Source: Solea solea
Taxonomy: Eukaryota > Chordata > Actinopteri > Pleuronectiformes > Soleidae
Assembly: GCF_958295425.1 (NCBI RefSeq)
Contig: NC_081135.1
Coordinates: 26,078,933-26,142,932 of the forward strand
DNA length: 64,000 nucleotides
Direction of reading: 5' to 3'
In this document: one piece after another, positions 24,850 to 38,107 of the stretch
Position numbering within the stretch: the stretch's first letter is position 1
How the letters are laid out: the number at the start of each line of letters is the position of its first letter
Notes under the pieces: generated by a model
Databases searched by the model: none
Seen by the model: only the letters and a program-made list of their open reading frames with translations
What the model was told of the DNA's origin: nothing
Made by a program: the position numbers and the translations under genes

Positions 24850-27800
24850 TATACATTACATATGTTATTATGTATATATTTTACACTGTATATTGACTCT
24901 AATATTTATTTATTTATTGTTCACTTTCTATGATAATCGAAAAAATCCGTCCGCAAATATGTAGCTAAAAAACAGAATAATAATCAATAATAATTTGTTT
25001 TTTTTGTTACACAGTGTTTTCAGTCATTCTACGTGTATTCACCAGCTACAGTATTGCTATAGAAAGCAATGTAAAATGTAAAAATCTTCTTAGATTTTCA
25101 GAAATAATAATAATAATAATAATTTTTAATGCTAAGTAGTTAAGTTTAAATCTATTCTATACATTCTCGCTATACATTTAAAATATGTAAAAAATGAATT
25201 TTTCTGGGAGTATGTGTTGCTCATTTTGTGCCACTTGTGCACAGGTGAGAAGATAATGTCAAACTAATTATCTAAGTGCAGAGTATCAGAAGAGGAGAGT
25301 GCTTAGCTTTTGATTATTTGTGCAATTTTTTTTTTTTTAAGCATCGTGGTATTTACATGTGTTAGTCTGTGAGAAGATTGCGAATATTGAAATATAATTT
25401 CATCTATTGCACTAAATGAAGAGGGAAGTTTGGTCGACTTGCCAGCAAATAGATCCGCATGTCAGTGCTGCTGAACTTTCTCCACGTGTATTGTGCTGGC
25501 CTGTGTATTAGGGTCATTTGATTATTCACAGCACATGTCATTTTATGTCCTGAGTGGGAACAGCTTGCTCCTGTCTCTGGTTTGTTTGAAGGAGGTGAAC
25601 AGCTGTCAATGAGAATTGTATGGGGACATAGGGCTAGACAAGGGGCATGGTGGGGGGGGGATGGTAAGGCACTAAACCCCCACCAAGGTCCTTCTAAAGA
25701 TAAATATTGATTGTGGACAGTTTTAATTACTTCTTTAAATTGAGCAATTTTGGTTTTCCCAGTTGGCGATCTGTGAAAAATCCATGTAGGATTCCACACT
25801 GAGGGAGAGGGAGAGTGTTGAGCATGACGTACCATAAATCACGACAGATACATAATTCATTGGAAGCATGTGAAAAGGACAAGACAAGATGCTTTGGATC
25901 ATTGAAAACAGCATTTCCAGAGGTCCTTCCATGTACTGAGGTCTCCCTGTTTGTTTGTATTGGAATTTGTTACCTACTTCAACTTGCACTCTCATCTGAA
26001 TGATGCTGAATGATGAATGTGCATCCTCTAAGTTGCATTTTTACTAGGTTTGATCAATATGAAAAGATACTTGAACGGAACAAATGTCTTGCAGGAAATT
26101 AACAAAATAGAGGAAAGGAGCAGCATACAGATTTCAGTGGGGATAGTGTCATTCCTGTGATGTTACCGGTATTAGGTATAAAATATAGTAAAGTAACTTC
26201 CCCATTTGTCTGATTTTGATCTTTTGTCCACTAATTTTCAGAAGGGCAATGTCAGTGCTAATCTCTCACCTACTAATGTGAGGGCTACTCTTGATATTCA
26301 GTCATCACTCGGTATATCATTATTATAAGAGCATAAGAATCATTTTCTCTGGCACTTTTTCAGTGTCTCAGCGCGGGAAGAGGATCATGTCCTTGACATG
26401 TAGGCAGCATTATTGGCCTGCTATTCAAATGGCTGGCTACTAATGGGTTCAGTGTCAGCCTGGATCACTTCTTCCAGTGAAGACATGTATCACAGTATGA
26501 AGACGGTCCGTCTGAACTGCTGGTGGACTCATGATGAGAATTTATCTATCATATTAGGGTTTTCTGATTCAGTAATGACTTTACCTTGACCATATGTAGC
26601 TTAATCTTTTCCCTTTACAATTTCATGCTCGAAGAAGTAGTCCAGGTCAAGGGGATAATTTGATTTGACTGTTGATTCATTGTCTTTCTCTGTGACAAGG
26701 AAGTAGTTGATGACAAGGGTCTAAGGTCATTTTTGTGGTCCTTTCAGCTAAATACTAATTGAAGCACAGTGCTAATACTCAATGTTTAGAAGAAGTCGCG
26801 TCTAAGTGTTTGCATGTTGGCATCCTAAATCTTAATGCTAATTAGCATTAAACACAATACACCACCTAGACTGTTATAGAAATAGATTATTTTCACCGGT
26901 TTTTAATAATTAACCAAACTTAAAGTTTAACCTGATGTTTCTTATAGGTGAAGATTAAGGGATCATCATAACGAGCCGAGAATCTGTGCTGAATCTCACA
27001 GCAAATAGTTGTCATTTCAATTTAATTTCACATTGGTGACGTTTTGCCTAAAATGAAAATGAACAATTTGGACAAAAATGAACAAAATGGGCCTTTTTTA
27101 ATCAAGTTGAAAACATATTATGTGACATGGTATATATACATTTTAAGATATTCAGATATTCTTATCTTACTATTAATTGAACACTCATTGCCTTGCCTGT
27201 GATGCCTCCTCTGCTGCCTCCCTCCGGTGGACCTAATGGATGAGTCCACAGATGTGTTCCCTACTTTGCCATCTACCTTGTAGAACCCAAAATACTCCCA
27301 CTTCCAACACTTTGGTGTTCTCAAAGCAAAACAACTTACACTCACTGTGTAACTGGCATTCAAAGTGGATCCAAGGCCAAACTGTGCTCACAGTGCCCTC
27401 TGCTGGATCATGTGTTAAATTCTTCAGACATGTGTTGCACTTCTAGGCTGTATAATTTGAACTTGAATGGGTTTAAGGGTTTAATTTGAACCTCCTCTCA
27501 AGTTTGAAAAAAATAAAAAGTCACAGTCCTGGTCTGTATGTGTGCAGCCTGTACATGGCAACTCCCACCCCACTTCCTTCCTCCATTCAGACCTGCAGCT
27601 TCTCTTTGGCTCACCCGTGGGAGAAGCAGCTCAGCTTCCTTCCACTCATCTGTCCCAGATTTGTACTGTACGGCCAGGCCCAGGTCTACTCTCGCCAAAT
27701 AGATAGGCCACTGAAATTGTGCGACTAAGGTGCCTGAGCAGAACATTACTGTAGAGACCTCCACACTGATCTGAGCATGAAGGCGCAGAGGGAACACATT

Positions 27801-28429
27801 TTACACTGTGTTCATGAGAGGTGTCACTAACAATTGGCTTGGAGTTTTTCCTGTCCCCTTTTCTGGTATTAAAGAGAGGAGAGTGAGAGGTAGGTGGCTG
27901 GTGCGCTGACCTTAATCTCAAGGGCTGTGCTGTTATAAGCAGAGGTGAGTCTGGTCAGCTGTGTTCTACCAGCCTATTGTCCATCTATAACATGATGGTC
28001 ACTGGAGAAGGCACAAGTGAAGCACCGAATGTAGATGCTTGAACCGTCGTGTCTCACTTACTTGATAGAACAGCCGAACACTTTCAAACTGCTGTGGTTT
28101 GTTTTCACCACTGTCACATTTCACTGGCCTCAAAAAACCACACGGCGCAAATATGGGCGCCAGCATTACAGACGAGCATGAGGACAAGCCTTATCCCAAC
28201 ATTATTAGAATACTGCAAACAAGAAGCAGAGGAATCCTGTGTGGTGTGTGTTATTGTTGTTTGATGTGTCTGATGTGATGTTTTTGCGCAATCTTGCTTG
28301 ATTCACATTCTTATTCATGTGAACGGATCAGCATATATACCATACATTGATAGTGTAAACACCACTCAACACTCCGCCTCACCCGGCAGATGACGCGGAA
28401 CGTTCTAAAACAAACTCAAATGAATAAAT
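24850..28429. other. Gene-free desert sequence
   Basis: No exon is recognisable. It includes an (AAT)n tract at 25103-25123 and a G-run near 25652-25660. ORFs such as those near 25.4-25.8 kb and 27.5-27.9 kb show no domain and no conserved-looking composition. Confidence 0.5.
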
Positions 28430-28925
28430 CATATGTCAAGGAAGTGCTTATTCTCAGATCCATAAATTACCTCTGCAGGCCCCATGCTGTCCTCCATGAC
28501 ATCGTGTGAGTGAGAGTCCTGCCTGTGATTAAGTCCCTCTCCTCCTTATGCACCAGACTGACAAGCCCATGTCGCAGAGACAAGCTCCTAGCCTCTGAGC
28601 GCTAATGGATGATTGTTGGCAGGATAGGAGGCTTCAGTTCTCTCTTTCATCCTTGCCTGCTTTTGACCTGGAGAGCCAGTTGTAATCGGCCAGGCAGAGG
28701 GGTAATCATTGCCTGTGTGTTGACTCTGATAAGTAGGAACACCTTCCCCGGCAGTGGAGGGAGCTCCTGCGGCCTCCCCGGTTATCACTCTCCCCGGCAC
28801 CCCTTCAAGAGGCTGCATTGCCTCCTCTTCCAGGCTCAAAGGCTCCATCAACAGCGGCTCTCTGCTCTGCTTTTATCTGACAGAGCACATAAGCCGCTGA
28901 AAGGGAGGGAAAAATAAACCGGGTT
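28430..28925. promoter_or_regulatory. Candidate conserved noncoding element
   Basis: This is a repeat-free block, richer in GC than its neighbours. It carries GATA-type words (TTATCACTC, TTTTATCTGACAG, TCTGATAAG), GAGCGCTAATGGATGATTG near 28596, and TGATTAAGTCC near 28525. There is no exon-like reading frame. The call rests on appearance alone. Confidence 0.25.
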
Positions 28926-30799
28926 CTATCTCTCAAACTGTGATCTTATGAATTCGATTTGGCCACTTTTAAAAAATGTAACTGCACAATTTGTCATTTT
29001 CTCCTGTTTCCCTTTCTCTGTTAATATCTGTGGCAATAAATTGCCTCGATTGACAGGCTCATTTTTTTTTTTTCTGTTGTTGTTGTGTACTAGTGTATTT
29101 GTGATAAGGCGGCAAACCGTGGTCACCTGATGTGGCTGAGAAGTTCTCTGAGGCTCCAGTGCTGTTGCTCAACACCTTTCATGTGAACTGCTGTGAAAAT
29201 TGTGTGGCTTATTTTGTTGAGGAAAATCCCCATGTTTTTCTTGATTACATTTTGTTATGGTTTTCTCCCATTTTTCAGAGAACTTCTTAAGCCTGGTGAG
29301 ATTACTGTTTAATAGGGATGATATTGTGCTGGCTTTATTGGCTATTTGCAGCTGCACCACTGGTTCATTTAATAGCCCCGTTGGTTGTTAAAGGGATTAC
29401 ACAGCTGCCACACTCTGGTGTGTACAGTGGGCCTCTGGCGGGAAAAAAAAAATACTACTGCCTGATGGAAAGACAAAAGGAAAATATTTTTTCTGGTCTT
29501 TCAGATATGTGTGATCATACGTGCAAAGTTTGCCTGCCATATTTAAATTACCTGCTCACCCCTTTGTGATCTGACTCTGATGATATCCCATTCCATATCT
29601 AAGTGACCTTTAGAAGGCCAGAGGCACTACCCAACATTGATTAAATAAATTGATCCCCATGCATTCAAAGGATATTAATTAGACATGGAAAACAAGTGAA
29701 TGAACACAAATAGCTCTTAGTTTAAATGCAATTTCAAATGAAATATTGAGAGAGCCCGGTGCAACTTGAGTGAAAGTCCTGAAGTCTCTCTTTTAAAACA
29801 TGTGCCGAAACTTCACTCTGTGTATTGAAAAACTATTTGGGCCGATCGACCATAAAATCATTTTTCAAATGACTTTGTTTCTCTCAGTTGTGGCGTCATG
29901 AGAATTCTCTCTTATTGCAGGCAGTTCTTGTTTTTTTTCCAAGGCAAAACAGATTAGCATTATGACGGATACGTTTTGGTATCGAGATCAATATACGACC
30001 GGACTGAATGTGTCATCTTTGAACAAGGCTGCGTGCTGAGATGTCGTCCTTCTGTGGCCTGTGACTTGTCCATGTCAGCAGCAGCTGCCATATAGAGGGC
30101 AGAGTCATACAATGTGCCAAAGCTAACAGCTGTTAACCACACAACCTGCAGGCTATGAACTGCAGCTCTGTCCATTGTCAGTCTTTCCACAGTTAAATAT
30201 TCCAGGAGGAATTTGTTACTACAAGGCCATACATAACGGGTGAAACCCTTTACACCAATATTGCTCTCAAAATTGGCAGCATGAGAAGGAGGGACATGAG
30301 GGATGCTTGAGAGTGGTAACCTATCCCTCTCAGCCCCTTGGGAGCCACTTGGCCAGCTTTCATCCACATAATTATAATAAATTTGACATTTCATAGATAA
30401 TATTGATTTCTTTATTTTAGCATTTCACCATAGGTGACAGTCTAGTGTCAAGAATGAAATTTCTATTGATCTTTTGCGCATTAATCCCTCATGTGTATGT
30501 GATCATTTTTATAAGACCTTTTACTGCACATAAATCAATATTTCATATTTTCAACCATGCCAGAGGAGATGTCATATTTGTAAACTGTGTCTTGACACTA
30601 GCAATTCCTTTCTTGTTCAGCTGCAACTGTGCAAGACCAGTCAATTTGGGGTGGTGGGAGCATGAGGCACAAGGGAGGAGGGGTGGAGGACGAGGGTTGG
30701 GAGGTGGGGGGGGGCTGAATTTGCAGTCTGCGGCTTTGGTCTGGCTGGGAGGAGCTGAGTCCTCCTTGCTATACACACTGCAGCACTGATGATGAAATA
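28926..30799. other. Gene-free desert sequence
   Basis: No exon or named repeat is recognised. A G-rich stretch at about 30648-30717 produces glycine-rich (plus) and proline-rich (minus) false ORFs. Confidence 0.45.
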
Positions 30800-30905
30800 T
30801 CATTTTTAGAATTAATTAGCTTCCAAAGTGATGGGGGCTGTTAATAATGAATATAAACTGGCAAATCATTTCAAATTGATTAGCTCAGTGCTAGGAACAG
30901 GATAT
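30800..30905. promoter_or_regulatory. Candidate homeodomain-site-rich noncoding element
   Basis: In about 100 bp there are GAATTAATTAGC, GTTAATAATGA and AAATTGATTAGCTCAG, that is, several TAAT-core sites together. Such clustering is typical of developmental enhancers but is also expected by chance in AT-rich DNA. Confidence 0.22.
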
Positions 30906-32178
30906 CGAATGCCTCTATAAATTGTCTGTTATAATTTCACTAATTTGTGGCTGTAAGATTTGAAATATTTTAAAGAAAAAACAAATGCTTTGCTGATCAG
31001 ATTGTACTTAACTTTTGATGTGCTAAGAAAGGGGGAGGAGATGTTTTTGGTTGTGCATTCTCACTGGTATTGATGTGCTGTACATTTTAAAACTAAGAAT
31101 AAAAGAAAATATATAGACATATGAAATGTCTTATAGGGATTTATAGGGAGTATAGGGATTTGCATGCTCTACCTGTCCAGTATCCCAGAACTGTCAGAAT
31201 GAGTAACATGTTTTGCTCATTTATTTAAAATAAATCCCCCGTATACAGGAATGCTACTCTCAGCTGCAGTATAACATGACAATAGCCATGGAGAATGCAC
31301 AACTGTTTGGTGAAAAATATGATCACCTGAATGGTGCAGACACCTGACCTTTTCCCAGTCTCCCTTAACATGTCCCTTCCATACAATCAGTGTGAGAGCG
31401 CCACACAAGAAAGGCCAGTCCATTAAGAGAATATGCTAATTTTGCCATCCACTCCTAATTGATGCCATTTTACCAAGTAAACAAGACTTCTGTCTACAAT
31501 GGATGTGTTTCTGCCAGTAAAAGGAAATTTCAGATCGGCTTTTTTCCTGTAATTTTCTCTCAGAGAGCTATTGGTGTGCCATTATTGCAAATTATAAGTC
31601 TCCCCCTTTGAAAAGAGGTGCTATTCTTGTCGTGTGTTTTTTTTTTTCTCTCTCCCCCTACTTAAAGGCCATCCACTATTTTTTGTCAGTCACTGGAGAA
31701 TCTTCATTCACGTGAAAAGGTGTCAGTGCCTGACTGTTGGAGCATTATGACAGACACCCAGTGGAAGTGTGAGTGACTGCCTGACATCACAGAGGTTTGT
31801 CGTCGATGTCAACTGCGCTCTGGCGGCGAACACAGAATTGTCCCATCCACTCTACAGGACAGCAACATAATATGGGACGTAGACAGGGTGTGATGTGTTA
31901 TCTCCACAACCTCTCCCCCATCGTTCAGGCCATGACTGAAGGTCTGTGAGGATCCTCGATGCGGCGACTTGCCCAGATTCATCTTCCCCTGTCAGCCATG
32001 TAATGTTGTATGAGCTTGTTCCTCATTCAAGTAATGCTGATGAATCTGCTGTCCAGACCCTTTGCTCTCCACTTTGTTGAAACAGGGGGATAGACCCATC
32101 ACAATGTACCTTTGGGTTTGACCATATACCATCATTCCTCCTCTTCTGCCAAATTGTGCCTCGGCACAGAGGCTCAAA

Positions 32179-32180
<2 letters not shown>

Positions 32181-32212
<32 letters not shown>
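32181..32212. repeat. (GT)16 microsatellite
   Basis: An uninterrupted GT run of 32 bases, followed by TTGGG. Confidence 0.95.
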
Positions 32213-32215
<3 letters not shown>

Positions 32216-34030
32216 GGCTGCATGGGCAGGGGAGTGCGGGGGTACAAAGCCAGGCAGGCGAGGTTGACTGGCACTCAGTGCTAAGCTGTCTCTCTGAGGA
32301 AAGGCCTGTTTAAAAGGCAGGAGCTGGCAGTGGAGCAGACCTCTCAGCTCCCTGTCTAAATACTGCCTCTGTGTGACTGACAGCAGAGCAACAGCACACT
32401 GGCATTCTCCTTTCAGCCACTCAGCAACCCTTTAACAAAACCACAGGATTTAACATAAAACTCAGTCCAGAGTGTCACGTAATGCAGCTGTGCAGCCTTC
32501 ACCGCTCTTTAAATTATTTAACATGACAGGCTGTCCTTTTGTTGCTATTGTTGTGCAAGTGATATGACGCCGTCATACAGAACAGCACAGTGCTGCTACT
32601 TAATCATGGATGATTTGAATAATCTCTATTTTTGTCATTATAAAAATGACCGTCCACATATTGAAACTTGGATAGATTTCCGTATGTTTCTATATGAGCC
32701 ATTGTATTTTGAATTCCTTTCTGTAGAAATGTCTGAGGCTTTTTTTTTTTTTTGATTTATTGTTATTTGTTTAGAGGTTGACCTTTTTAAATTCAATTTT
32801 TAGATATATAAAATGTTCTTTTCTCATACGAGGGGACAAACAAGAGTCATCAACAGGCCAAAAGAAGACATTGCAAATGTTGCAAAAGCTTAACGGCACA
32901 AAATTAACAATCTATGTGGTTTTGCTGAATTCAATTAGAGGGATATCATGCTATTTCATGATGCACTTAGAAATGACAAAGCACAGATATAAGTATTGAT
33001 TTTTTTGTGTGCCCATAACCAGATAAACAATATGTATATGTGGGTATTTGCGGGACAAATTGAATCAAAATGCACGTATTACATCGAGGCCCCTGAGAAG
33101 ACTGACAGCAATTGAATTTGTCAGTCAAGAATTTAGTTAAACAGTTAAAGACCTTTGATCTACCAGTGGACAAAATGATATGACTGTCCAGAGTAAGAGA
33201 TATTTATGGCATCTTGGCTTTGGTCCTTTTCTGGTTTCAATGCTCATATTTACTCCGTTCTGCCATGTGGACATCTGCCCCAGTTTTTAACATCCGCAGT
33301 AGTGTGTGTTTCTGTTTGTGTCTGTGCATTCGTAGATGTGCATGTGTATCTTCATGCTCATGTCTGAGAAAATGCATCTGTATGTGTGTATTTTTTTTAT
33401 GCTTAAGTATGAGGAAAATCATCTTTAAAGAGGCAGAGAGGATGATAGCTATATGTTTGTGGATTAATAACTATTAATTCTCCTTTTGACTGTAATTGAT
33501 GCTTAAATCTCCTCTCCCCTCCTCCTCTCAGCAGACCTCTTGTCCCCACGTCAATTCTGTCCTTCTAATAAGGGCATTATTCCAAGGGATTTCATGCATT
33601 CTGATAAATCAAATTAGAAGGCCAGTGACTTAGATAGATTGCAGTGAGTAATTAGAGAATCCTCAATGCCTTCCTTGCTGCCACTCATTTACAAGACTCT
33701 GTTATCTACCTATCTGTGCACAGCATGAAGCGGTGTGGGTTCGCATCACTTTTCCCTCTTAAAATTCCTTTCCTATGTCACTGGAGAGACAGATCCCAGA
33801 CCATATATTGTCACCCGCGCGAGCACGCGGCACAATGGACAGCGCAGTGGGACAACCATTAATTGGAGCAACTTTGGTTGATAAGTACCCACGTGTGTGT
33901 CAGTAACACGCGAGAACAAGGAGACGGGCTGACACATGAAGACAGGGGACACCCTGGGACGGGCTGCCTCCTTCCTATACCTACACACACATTTACAGAC
34001 ACACCTTCACATGCTCCCCTGTCTCCTTTG

Positions 34031-34050
34031 CCCCCCCCCCCCCCCCCCCC
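34031..34050. repeat. Poly(C) run of 20
   Basis: Twenty consecutive C residues follow CTCCTTTG and precede ACGCTCTC. The length may be unreliable in sequencing. The complementary G-run could form a quadruplex or i-motif. Confidence 0.9.
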
Positions 34051-34287
34051 ACGCTCTCTCATTGCCCTCTGGAAACAACACCATGTTCTTGATACGGAGT
34101 CAGTGGTCACTATTCATGTCAGTGCAGTGCGTGTGGTAAAATTGAATTTGTGAAAATAACAATTGAATTCAGTAATTGTCGTTTTGTAGATTTCTATTTA
34201 CACACTTACGTATTGTGCCACTAGGTTAGGGAAAATAATAATAATAGTGGACTTGTTTGACAAAATATTAACATTTCAGTGTATAAA

Positions 34288-34505
34288 ATGTTGCTTTTAT
34301 TAGGGAAGTTGCATGTTGCGGCAAAATATCCCTCACCCTTCCTTGCCAAGTGTGTCGGAGTAGCCTTGGTTTGTCCATTGTGGGCTATTGTAAAATGGCC
34401 AAAATGGCAGACTCTGTGGAGCTGACCCAGGTCCTGAATATAAAAGCTTATTCTGGGTTAATGAAAAGCAGCAGTTCATACAATCGGGTTATAGGCCACT
34501 AAAAA
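34288..34505 (+). mobile_element. MITE fragment, fish AAGGTGCAGTGTGTAGG-type family
   Basis: Internal words GAAGTTGCATGTTGCGGC, CTTGGTTTGTCCATTGTGGG, AAAATGGCAGACTCTGTGG and TATAAAAGCTTATTCTGGG follow the order I know from a nonautonomous element common in fish. Its ends read like those at 41701-41931. Terminal repeats are not clear in this copy, so it looks truncated and limits are approximate. Confidence 0.5.
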
Positions 34506-35084
34506 TTAAGGGTAATTTTTTTTTATTATTATTCTCACCTGAAATTTAAACACTGAGTCTTTAATTTCTTTTTTTTTCATAACCCAATCACATTTATTTG
34601 AGAGCTTAAATTTAGCAGATTAAGATTTTAGGAACAAAACAAGTACTAGTGTTAAAAGCACTCATCACATGTGAAAGTACAACACTCGTACGAACCATTT
34701 ACTGCTTTTTGAATACATGTATTACTATTATATATGTGTGTTTATAGCTCTTTTCATTACATTTTCAAATTCATCATTTAAAATTCTATAAGCAGGCCTT
34801 TTTTTTTTTTAAAGCATCTGAATTCTTTTTCAACTGAATTAAATGGAAAAAAAAAAAAAGATTCCCCCCAAAGTTCTAAGAGAAATCACTCAGCAGAGGG
34901 GACCATCTGTGTACCTTACAATCATCCCACAGTCTAAAATCCTGACAGCTGCACTCCTTCCTGATCTACCATATGCCTCTATGGCATTTTTCTTCCTTTC
35001 TTTTCCACTTCCCCTGCTCCCCCTATCACGCAGCAGTCTGACAGAGTTCACTTTTCTCCTTTAAGAGGATGAATGAAGATAAAA

Positions 35085-35560
35085 AGCAAAGCAAAATGGA
35101 GCACGGGAGGCATCACTTGCTTTGATTCATGATGGCTGGGAGTTTGGCACTTGTGCAGCCTGACTGCTTGGCTGGCTGCCTGCTCACTTTCCTGTCTGCT
35201 CCTTCCCAGGCTCTCTAATGGAGAGCCGTGGTCTGCTTGCAGTGACACCGTCAAGCCATCAGGAATGGCTGATTATGGTGCTAAATATTGATCTCTGCCT
35301 CACATGTGTCAAAATTCCCCCCACCCTTTAATTAGAATTTCCCCTCCGTGCCATACAGGAACTAACTGAATATATTAGAGGACTTCATGAGGAGGAGGGG
35401 AGTGCAGCTCGTGGGGCATAATTGTGACCCCTTGTCTTGCCTCTTCCCTCCTGAGTTTTGAGATGACTCCCAGCCTGTCTAATGCTCCCCCGGCCTCTGT
35501 GATAATCAGACTTATTTTTCCCCATCTTATCAGTGGATGATTGGCCTGGCGCTCCTCGTC
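35085..35560. promoter_or_regulatory. Candidate conserved noncoding element
   Basis: This is unique, compositionally balanced sequence with TTTGATTCATGATGGCTG (near 35119), CCTTTAATTAGAATTTCCC (near 35325), GTGATAATCAGAC and CTTATCAGTGG (near 35500-35535). The words recall homeodomain and GATA sites. There is no exon-like frame with domain content. Confidence 0.25.
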
Positions 35561-38024
35561 TCTGTTCCGCTCTTCCCTCTGTCTTGTCCCGTCTTACACA
35601 CCCTCTCCACCTTGTCCTGTCTTGATTTTTTTTGTCTTAAATTTGCATTGGCTGTACAGTAGGAGTAGGCTGTCTTGAAACACACCCACATTTAGGTTGT
35701 TTGTCTTTGCTAAAATCTTATGTTTCTTTAACATTGCACTTGGAGCTGATGATGGACAATGTAGTTATTTTCATTTACACAGATTTCCCCTTCCTCCTGC
35801 ACGCAGCCTACCCACAATACACCAGGTGTACATCAGTTCATTTTCAGATTTGGGTGCGTTATGGTCTTGAGCTGTGATCCTGTGAAGCAGAGTTTTAGTA
35901 AACCCAATACTTTGTAACTCCATACCCAGATATACATATGTGTGTGTGTATATATATATATTTTTTTTTTTTTTTTTTTTTTTTAGTCATCAGCTCCGCA
36001 ACACCTTACTTGTGCAGTGGGGACACAGACAGGCTTTTTCTACATTTTTCACATGCACTTTTTTTTCCACCAAATGATAACACAGTGTATGAGACACTTA
36101 TTGACCCATAGTTTTGTTTTTTAGTGTCTACAGTTATTAGACGGGAGTGTGAGGAGGAGGCCGTCCACGTCCTGCGTGAAACTAATAATTATTGTTTATT
36201 TTCCCTGTGTCGTATGCAAGGGTGGAAGAAACACGTTTTTTTTTTTTCTTAAAATGAGCAGTGTGTATTTTTATAGGCAACATCTTTTGAAATATTATAT
36301 AGCTAGGTAAAGCAACTCACTCTGACCTAAGGTCAACATGTTAACTGTGTAAGGATTCAGAACATCACACTCTCAGCTATTATTTTTCCCATCACTATAG
36401 AGAAAATAAACATTACCAGATTTCTGAAAGTGTCTCCTCTGCTTTGGCTGATTATTTACATTCTCTTCTTTCTGTACTCTTTCTGTTCGATATTAAATCT
36501 GTTTTTCCCTGCAGGTGGTTCTCCTCAGTTGTCACCTTTTTCCCCCAGATTTTTTTTCAGAGACCTAACATGCCCACCTCCTTTCCTAACCCTCTCCAGC
36601 TCTTAATCCATCTCTTCCCCTTTCCCACCTCTCTCTTTCTTTTTTTCCCCCTGCCCTACACCCCGCCTCTCCTCCCTCTCTCTTCCACACTTTGGATAGA
36701 AGGCGCCGGTCGTTATTAAAGGACGATTGCTGGCTCGCCGTCAGTTGCATTCTGGTGAGAGTCAAGTGCCACAAGGTGCCTTTTTCTATTTGTTTGTTTC
36801 ATGCTACACTGCACCAGCCACTGACCTGTGCTAGCCATGTCGAGCAAGAGGGAGGCAGGTTCATGCAATCAAAGAGTGGCTGAAAATTAACAGTGATCTT
36901 TCCATTGCTGAAGAGGGGTATGTGGCAAAAGGCAATTTCATGACCATAGAGTGGATTTCTTTTTTTTCTTTTTTCTTTTTTCTTTTTTTTACACTGCTAT
37001 TGTTTTATTTTTTTCTTCTTCTCTAAATAATTAAAAAGTTTACACCACAGATATCAGGATTGTGTTTAAAAAAAAGGGCACATTTTCATTCTCACACCAT
37101 TCACAATTATTATTTTTTTTTATCTCAAAACCTAATTTTTGAGTTTTAGTCTTTTTTTTAATATCCGATTTTTTTTTCACAGTGAATTCAATCGGGCCCC
37201 CTTGCAATTCAGTGCATGCAATATTCATAGTTGATCCATTGACTGCTATTCAAGCGGGAACTATTTGAAGAGGGAAAGTTCATGTGCATTTTTGATGGAT
37301 TGTGCATGTCTTCCCCTACTCTATATGGATAGAGAGCTTGTTTGAAGGTCAGTGATTCTCTTCAGTCAGAATCTTCCCCTCCACACTTCTTTTTTTTGGG
37401 GGGGGAGAAAGAATATCTCCGGTCCTCACTCCATATTTTTCAAGTGCTTCTAGGATGACTAGGTTGGATGACCTTGAATCCTGGTAGAGATGAATCTCTT
37501 TGAGTCTCCACTCTGTCCTTTTCTCAGAGAACTCTGTCATGAAGAAAGACAATGACCTTCTCCCATCGGCTTTTCATGTAAAATATCTGCTTTTCCCTGC
37601 TCCCAACCTTTCCGTGTCTGTGATATTTTATGTGTTACGCTGTATGTGTTGAAGTACATTTTCCTTCACTGTGCCTCAACAGTTAAATTGCCTCTGATTT
37701 CTAAATCATTCCCGTTTTGACTGACAAGTGACATTGGACCATGCTGTTTTCAATTAATCCTCTCATCTTAAATTATAACCCGCAGTTTCTATAAATGCAG
37801 TTTAAAAAGAAAAAAAGAGGGTCAATATTTATACATTTGGTCATTTTGGGTGTGTGTATGTCTTTGAGTTAACATGTTGGAACAAGGGTTGAGTGGATAT
37901 TGAGAGCTGGCAGGTGCATTATTGCAGCAGGCTCTGTCTGGCTTGACATGTGTGTGTTGCTAATCTCCCGGTGATATGACAAAGCTGTGTGGGAGTCTGG
38001 GCTGGATCTCTCCTGTCTGTTGTG

Positions 38025-38043
38025 ACACACACACACATGCACG

Positions 38044-38106
<63 letters not shown>
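38025..38106. repeat. Long (CA)n microsatellite
   Basis: About 80 bp of CA repeat, interrupted near its left end by ATGCACGCACGC. It generates the CV-repeat and TH-repeat false ORFs on the two strands. Confidence 0.95.

Positions 38107-38107
<1 letters not shown>

Larger units (their letters stand above)
30906..34287. other. Gene-free desert sequence
   Basis: No exon is recognisable. It contains the (GT)n tract at 32181-32212, short direct repeats of TATAGGGATTT near 31132-31160, and a 20-base C run at 34031-34050. Confidence 0.5.

Noticed and set aside
38025..38106. CRISPR-like array or other regularly spaced repeats
   Set aside because: The periodic sequence here and elsewhere is simple microsatellite with no unique spacers, in a vertebrate genome.
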